From Nanobdellota archaeon (GTDB taxonomy: Archaea > Nanobdellota > Nanobdellia > Pacearchaeales > GW2011-AR1), in the NCBI GenBank assembly GCA_018901375.1, contig JAHIEP010000021.1:1-7310 (forward strand): a stretch of DNA of 7,310 nucleotides, written 5' to 3'. Made by a program: the position numbers and the translations under genes. Under the pieces are notes generated by a model. The model was given only the letters and a program-made list of their open reading frames with translations, was not told the DNA's origin and did not search any database. Of the stretch, positions 5,408-7,310 are shown piece after piece; positions within the stretch are counted from its first letter, which is position 1, and each line of letters opens with the position of its first letter.

Positions 5408-6427
5408 GTCGCAAACAACCTCAACACTTCTACTTCTCTGATTGTTTTGCGGCGTAGCGTCTTCCTCAACAAAAGCAGAAATCACCAAATCAAAAACCCC
5501 AACCTCACCCGGAACAAAAGTCTTCGACCCCGTCGTCGTACTCGCCCCAGCCAACAACCCAACCCTCGTAGCACTCCAATTAAAAGAACCCAAGACCCCA
5601 CTAATCAAAACATTCTCCGTCCGCTCCCCAACATTCACCGTCTTAAAATCTACCTTATAACTCTTATTACATTCCAAAACAGCGACACTGTCCAACAAAT
5701 AATCTCCAGAATCAACATCCTTAATCCGAACCCCATTAACCCCATTCACATAATCCCCAACAATCTCAACATCATGAATTCCTCCAGAAAAAACATGCTC
5801 AACACATCCCCTAAACATATTCCTAGCATCCTCCGTCCAATACTCAGCCTCGACAATTCCGAAAAAACATTTATCAGGCAAATAAGAAATCACATCCCCA
5901 ACCGCAACCCTGTACCCCTTCGGCGTCTTAGCAATCCCCTCAGCCTCGCTGTCTTGATACTTAGCAGGAATATAATAATAAGGAATCCCTCTACTCCCTA
6001 ATTTAAAAGACGCCCTATCATAAACCTCAATAAGTGGATTAACCCCAACCCTCAAAGGAGCATTAGCCGAAGTCTTCGAAATCCGCCCCCTCCCAATAAA
6101 ACCAAAATCCTTAGCATAATAAGGATTCGCCAAAATCACTGGCATCCCCACCAAATACTTCAAATTCCTCAATCTCTCGTCGCCAACAAAAACAAAATCA
6201 TAGCCAGAAAAATCCACGTCCTTAATATCTTTATCAGAAACAAACTCAACACTCAAACCCATGTCCTCAAAAACCTCAACAAACCCCTCGTTAATCATCT
6301 TATCATTCCGATAAACATAAACAACATCCGCTTGTCCCGTTTGGTACTCAAGGTTATCTAATGGGAAAGCAGCAACGAACCCAACTAAAAAAACAAACAT
6401 CAAAACAACCACCAATCCTCTTTTCAT
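5405..6427 (-). CDS. Secreted paralogue with CARDB-like C-terminal domain
   Basis: 340 residues from ATG 6427 (MKRGLVVVLMFVFLVGFVAA-FPLDN), a compact signal peptide; the frame can extend two codons to GTG 6433, but the TATA spacing favours ATG. Residues about 20-215 match the N-terminal domain of the 1116-residue protein: FPLDNLEYQTGQAD, GDERxRN, PYYY, GDVISY and CFFGIVEAEYWTEDARNMFRGCVEHV. The WTEDARNMF end resembles ThuA/glutamine-amidotransferase-like folds, but I see no catalytic Cys at a nucleophile elbow, so a binding role is likelier. Two Cys (in KCFFG and RGC) are shared with the paralogue and may form a disulfide. From about 218 to the end, HDVEIVGDY...NVGERTENV...PGEVGVFDL...DATPQNNQRSRSVEV fits a CARDB-type beta-sandwich used in surface adhesion. 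NWS and NKS are possible glycosylation sequons. Ends at TAG inside a G-rich heptamer repeat. Confidence 0.82.
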   Translation of the reverse strand: MKRGLVVVLMFVFLVGFVAAFPLDNLEYQTGQADVVYVYRNDKMINEGFVEVFEDMGLSVEFVSDKDIKDVDFSGYDFVFVGDERLRNLKYLVGMPVILANPYYAKDFGFIGRGRISKTSANAPLRVGVNPLIEVYDRASFKLGSRGIPYYYIPAKYQDSEAEGIAKTPKGYRVAVGDVISYLPDKCFFGIVEAEYWTEDARNMFRGCVEHVFSGGIHDVEIVGDYVNGVNGVRIKDVDSGDYLLDSVAVLECNKSYKVDFKTVNVGERTENVLISGVLGSFNWSATRVGLLAGASTTTGSKTFVPGEVGVFDLVISAFVEEDATPQNNQRSRSVEVVCD

Positions 6428-6448
6428 AAACACAAATAATCAAATCTT

Positions 6449-6456
6449 TTTATAAA
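6449..6456 (-). promoter_or_regulatory. TATA box of the 340-residue gene
   Basis: TTTATAAA on the minus strand, centred about 25 nt upstream of ATG 6427. It overlaps the last codons and stop of the upstream 112-residue gene. Confidence 0.65.
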
Positions 6457-6788
6457 ACCTTCTTACTACTTTCACTTGATGAAAATTCAGAATCCTCTTC
6501 GAATTCCTCGCCATATTTCTCCAATCTCTTCCTCATAGACTCATTTTCTTTTTTTATGACGTCGGTAAAATACTGAAGCTCCGAAAAATCTTTTTCATTT
6601 TTTGCACGAATATATTCTTTCGCAATAATGTGCCCTATCTGATAAATTCCAGGCAACAAAAGAGTCAAAATCGTAAGAACCAAAATTTGCAATTCCGGAA
6701 ATAAAAAACTAATAATCAAACTAGAAATAGTAAAAAATAAAGCTAACAAAACGATAACAATTTCTATTTTAGAAGACCGACTTCCCAT
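6450..6788 (-). CDS. Two-helix membrane protein with charged C-terminal tail
   Basis: 112 residues, family not recognised. Two hydrophobic segments, about 9-30 (EIVIVLLALFFTISSLIISFLF) and 33-55 (LQILVLTILTLLLPGIYQIGHII), form a likely helical hairpin in the membrane. The rest (AKEYIRAKNEKDFSELQYFTDVIKKENESMRKRLEKYGEEFEEDSE) is highly charged and helical, possibly a coiled coil, followed by a Ser/Glu-rich end SSSESSKKVL. Its ATG shares one base with the TAA of the upstream 39-residue gene (TAATG), so the two are probably translated together. Its last codons contain the shared regulatory element and TATA box of the 340-residue gene, which starts 22 nt later. It may anchor or help assemble surface proteins, but that rests only on context. 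Confidence 0.72.
   Translation of the reverse strand: MGSRSSKIEIVIVLLALFFTISSLIISFLFPELQILVLTILTLLLPGIYQIGHIIAKEYIRAKNEKDFSELQYFTDVIKKENESMRKRLEKYGEEFEEDSEFSSSESSKKVL
6461..6484 (-). promoter_or_regulatory. Shared upstream element, copy 2 (inside a coding end)
   Basis: 22 of 24 bases identical to 3764-3787, ending in GTAGTAAGA 33 nt before ATG 6427. It lies within the final codons (SSSESSK) of the 112-residue gene, so it is constrained by both coding and, if functional, regulation. Confidence 0.5.
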
Positions 6789-6907
6789 TAGTTTCTCATT
6801 CTAAGTCTCGTTAACGCAGCCATTACTCTTTTATATGCAACACTAGAAGACGATTTTATTTTTTTCTTTTCCACCTCGCCTTTCTTTTTTTTCTCAGTCT
6901 TAACCAT
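6788..6907 (-). CDS. Small basic peptide gene, 39 residues, unknown
   Basis: ATG 6907 gives MVKTEKKKKGEVEKKKIKSS then a short helical SSVAYKRVMAALTRLRMRN. It is strongly basic, with a Lys-rich N-terminal half that could bind nucleic acid or acidic lipids, but no family is recognised. The frame extends upstream to TTG 7063 (91 residues), but that extension is Gly/Trp/Phe-rich without a good start. ATG 6907 has a TTTTAAA box centred about 25 nt upstream and GTAGTAAGA 29 nt upstream. The stop TAA overlaps the ATG of the 112-residue gene by one base, the main reason for believing this gene is real. Confidence 0.5.
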   Translation of the reverse strand: MVKTEKKKKGEVEKKKIKSSSSVAYKRVMAALTRLRMRN

Positions 6908-6928
6908 ATAGCTTATAACAAACCCACC

Positions 6929-6945
6929 TTTAAAATTCTTACTAC
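6929..6945 (-). promoter_or_regulatory. TATA-like box and third GTAGTAAGA for the small operon
   Basis: GTAGTAAGA (6945-6937) followed directly by ATTTTAAAG; TTTTAAA is centred about 25 nt before ATG 6907. The 9-nt core is the same as in the promoters of both surface-protein genes, though the bases upstream of it match poorly. Confidence 0.45.
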
Positions 6946-7150
6946 ATCTCAAAAAAATCCGCTCAAATCTTCCCCCTTTTTTTAACACCCACTCCCAAAA
7001 CAAAACCCACCCCAAAAAACCAAACTCGTCGTCGAGAAATCCGCAAAAATTAGCATACCCCAACCAAATTTAAAAATAAATCAGTGAGGGTACCACGTTT
7101 ACCATTTAACAACCACTCCCAAAAATTTTCCCATTCTAAACGACAAGTCC

Positions 7151-7273
7151 TCTAAAGCAACGCGTCTCTAACGCAACGCGATCTAACGCGAAGCGATCTA
7201 AAGCCGAAGCGATCTAACGCAACGCGATCTAACGCAAAGCGATCTAACGCAACACGATCTAACGCAACGCGTC
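7151..7273. repeat. 15-bp tandem repeat array, right copy (8 units)
   Basis: Units start at 7151 (16 nt), 7167, 7182, 7197 (16 nt), 7213, 7228, 7243 and 7258 (16 nt). Most contain CGC-NNN-GCG with middle triplets AAC, GAA or AAA; one has AACACG. The first unit and following bases are identical to the start of the left array (91-114). The larger copy number and shared terminal unit indicate an interspersed element with defined ends. Confidence 0.9.
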
Positions 7274-7274
7274 T

Positions 7275-7310
7275 CTAAATTTCAATTCCAATCGGAAGAG
7301 AAATTTCGTT
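7275..7310 (-). CDS. Possible C-terminal end of a gene entering from the right
   Basis: The minus strand reads NEISLPIGIEI then TAG, the stop abutting the repeat array. The alternating hydrophobic pattern is beta-like. Only 11 codons are visible, so coding status is uncertain. Confidence 0.25.
   Translation of the reverse strand, partial: NEISLPIGIEI

Noticed and set aside
6908..7063. N-terminal extension of the 39-residue peptide to TTG 7063
   Set aside because: The extension begins with TTG, is Gly/Trp/Phe-rich and unlike the basic C-terminal part, and ATG 6907 has better promoter spacing. It is not fully excluded.
7082..7110. Short GGTA...TACC inverted repeat around GGTACCACGTTTACC
   Set aside because: The arms are only 4 bp and there is no associated gene start or T run, so it is easily chance.

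Overview
The window looks like a piece of a DPANN-type archaeal genome (Woesearchaeota, Pacearchaeota or a relative; inferred, not proven). All convincing genes lie on the minus strand. Five of the six promoters I can place have an archaeal TATA box centred about 25 nt upstream of an ATG, which implies leaderless transcripts. There is an archaeal class III (pilin/archaellin) signal peptide start, a toxin-antitoxin pair of a type I associate with archaea, and Cys-rich surface proteins with 'myxo-type' disulfide repeats.

Layout in transcription order (right to left). 7310-7151: possible tail of a gene from outside, then an array of eight 15/16-bp units. 6907-6450: two small coupled genes, a basic 39-residue peptide and a 112-residue two-helix membrane protein with a charged C-terminal tail. 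6427-5405: a secreted 340-residue protein with an N-terminal domain (suspected glutamine-amidotransferase-like fold without a nucleophile) and a C-terminal CARDB-like domain. 5404-4914: intergenic DNA with a G-quadruplex-capable heptamer repeat at the stop codon, poly-T terminators and several unrelated micro-repeats. 4913-4557: a small exported or membrane-anchored protein. 4541-4499: a perfect 12-bp hairpin. 4422-3812: a winged-helix antitoxin and RelE-like toxin operon overlapping by ATGA, with an 18-bp palindromic operator. 3730-380: an exported protein of 1116 residues that reuses the N-terminal domain of the 340-residue protein but continues into a stalk of Cys-rich repeats with about 100 cysteines. 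379-1: more micro-repeats, and a pilin start with its own promoter that stops after 15 codons where it runs into a second array of the 15-bp units.

The two large secreted proteins are paralogues in their first ~215 residues. They share a 24-nt element (22 identities) upstream of their TATA boxes, and a 9-nt core of it recurs upstream of the 39/112-residue operon. This suggests one co-regulated cell-surface gene set, into which the toxin-antitoxin pair and the 118-residue gene are interspersed. A second theme is repeat invasion: short tandem-repeat DNA, in three cases with a conserved CGCC/GGCG hairpin, sits in frame inside the Cys-rich gene, while other micro-repeats fill the intergenic DNA. 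Family assignments come from reading the sequence only; no database search was done.
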